Below, in pieces: positions 22,002-22,276 of a DNA stretch of 22,276 nt. The stretch's first letter is position 1. Each line of letters begins with the position of its first letter. This DNA is from a virus, in IMG/VR virus record IMGVR_UViG_3300020213_000123, positions 1-22,276 of that record; one strand, written 5' to 3'. The notes under the pieces were generated by a model, which saw only the letters and a program-made list of their open reading frames with translations, searched no databases and was not told where the DNA came from. Made by a program: the position numbers and the translations under genes.

Positions 22002-22011
22002 TATAATACCA
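22002..22011 (+). promoter_or_regulatory. Promoter-like box TATAATACCA (second copy)
   Basis: Identical in ten bases to the box at 20243-20252 and again in a short intergenic gap, 29 bases before the ATG at 22041. No TTGACA-like element lies 16-18 bases upstream. Confidence 0.4.
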
Positions 22012-22040
22012 ATTCTTTTGCATATATCCGAGGAGTTTTT

Positions 22041-22276
22041 ATGGATACGATTTTACAAGCCTTCTTAAGTTGGCAATTTTTAGCTTTTTCCTTGTCAATT
22101 GGTGCAATTATTTACGTAATTAGACAAGTTGTTGAATATGCAATGATTCATTGGTGGCCGCTTAAGCAATGGAAGGCTGCAAACAAGCAATCTAAAGTAT
22201 GGAGAGCCTTAATTCTTCCAATTCTTCCAATTTTGCTTGGCGGCGCAAGCTTCTTTATTACTACATATCCATATCC
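22041..22276 (+). CDS. Small membrane protein, 3' end outside window (holin candidate)
   Basis: The first 78 codons are visible. ATG at 22041 follows CCGAGGAG, a strong ribosome site, with 6 bases spacing. The product starts with a hydrophobic segment (residues ~8-30, WQFLAFSLSIGAIIYVI), then a basic/aromatic loop (HWWPLKQWKAANKQSKVWR) and a second hydrophobic segment (ALILPILPILLGGASFFI). Two membrane spans with a charged loop suit a holin or another small phage membrane protein. Because the end is not visible, total length and extra domains are unknown. Position after the fibre gene is compatible with a lysis function. Confidence 0.7.
   Translation, partial: MDTILQAFLSWQFLAFSLSIGAIIYVIRQVVEYAMIHWWPLKQWKAANKQSKVWRALILPILPILLGGASFFITTYPY

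Noticed and set aside
1-22276. Diversity-generating retroelement, CRISPR array, tRNA genes or insertion sequences
   Set aside because: I saw no reverse transcriptase, no template/variable repeat pair, no spaced short repeats, no tRNA cloverleaf and no transposase; the repeats present are protein-coding fibre modules.

Overview
The window is a stretch of roughly 40% GC DNA from a tailed double-stranded DNA bacteriophage (Caudoviricetes), in its virion-periphery region of tail fibres, adhesins and accessory proteins. The evidence is a nearly continuous run of plus-strand genes with tight or ATGA-type junctions. The proteins have typical tail-fibre composition (Thr, Ser, Gly, Asn and Ala rich, repetitive, beta-structured). 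Classical phage accessory genes are also present: GIY-YIG and HNH-type endonucleases and a cold-shock protein. Clear Shine-Dalgarno sequences and the standard code indicate a bacterial host, but nothing seen fixes the host or the tail type. No terminase, portal, major capsid, tape measure or polymerase lies in the window.

Layout. (1) 1-3858: the 3' part of a long repetitive fibre gene, then two more fibre-like genes that end in the same ~210-residue domain. (2) 3927-4900: a TIM-barrel glycoside-hydrolase-like gene with a promoter-like sequence before it and a strong intrinsic terminator after it. (3) 4945-5805: a patatin-like phospholipase with an intact Ser/Asp dyad. (4) 5834-7717: five small genes, namely a hypothetical, an HNH-like zinc protein, a hypothetical, a cold-shock protein and a GIY-YIG homing endonuclease. 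(5) 7707-8619, minus strand: a three-gene leftward cluster, including a 59-codon gene and a coiled-coil protein with a C-terminal membrane anchor. (6) 8699-17024: structural genes, dominated by a 1574-residue adhesin with a domain nested inside a glycine-rich domain, followed by a lectin-like protein, a decapeptide-repeat protein and two Ig-like virion proteins. (7) 17021-18235: a 2H phosphoesterase (minus) and an HExxH metalloprotease (plus), an accessory pair inside the structural run. (8) 18264-22276: a 654-residue virion protein with a CxC...CPxC zinc site and HxH clusters, a 570-residue fibre protein, and the start of a small membrane protein cut by the window end.

How the genes may work together. 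Most products probably build host-recognition appendages. The TIM-barrel and patatin proteins could attack host surface glycans and lipids. The membrane proteins on the minus strand (XhlA-like topology) and at the right edge (two membrane segments) could be lysis components. The 2H phosphoesterase could repair RNA or counter cyclic-nucleotide defence. All these functional links are inference.

The most unusual signals are: the tripeptide DGY, occurring 17 times in six separate genes with varied codons; a protein made of about 21 uninterrupted 10-residue repeats with a 20-residue super-period; the three consecutive paralogous fibre C-termini; and the nested insertion in the glycine-rich adhesin.
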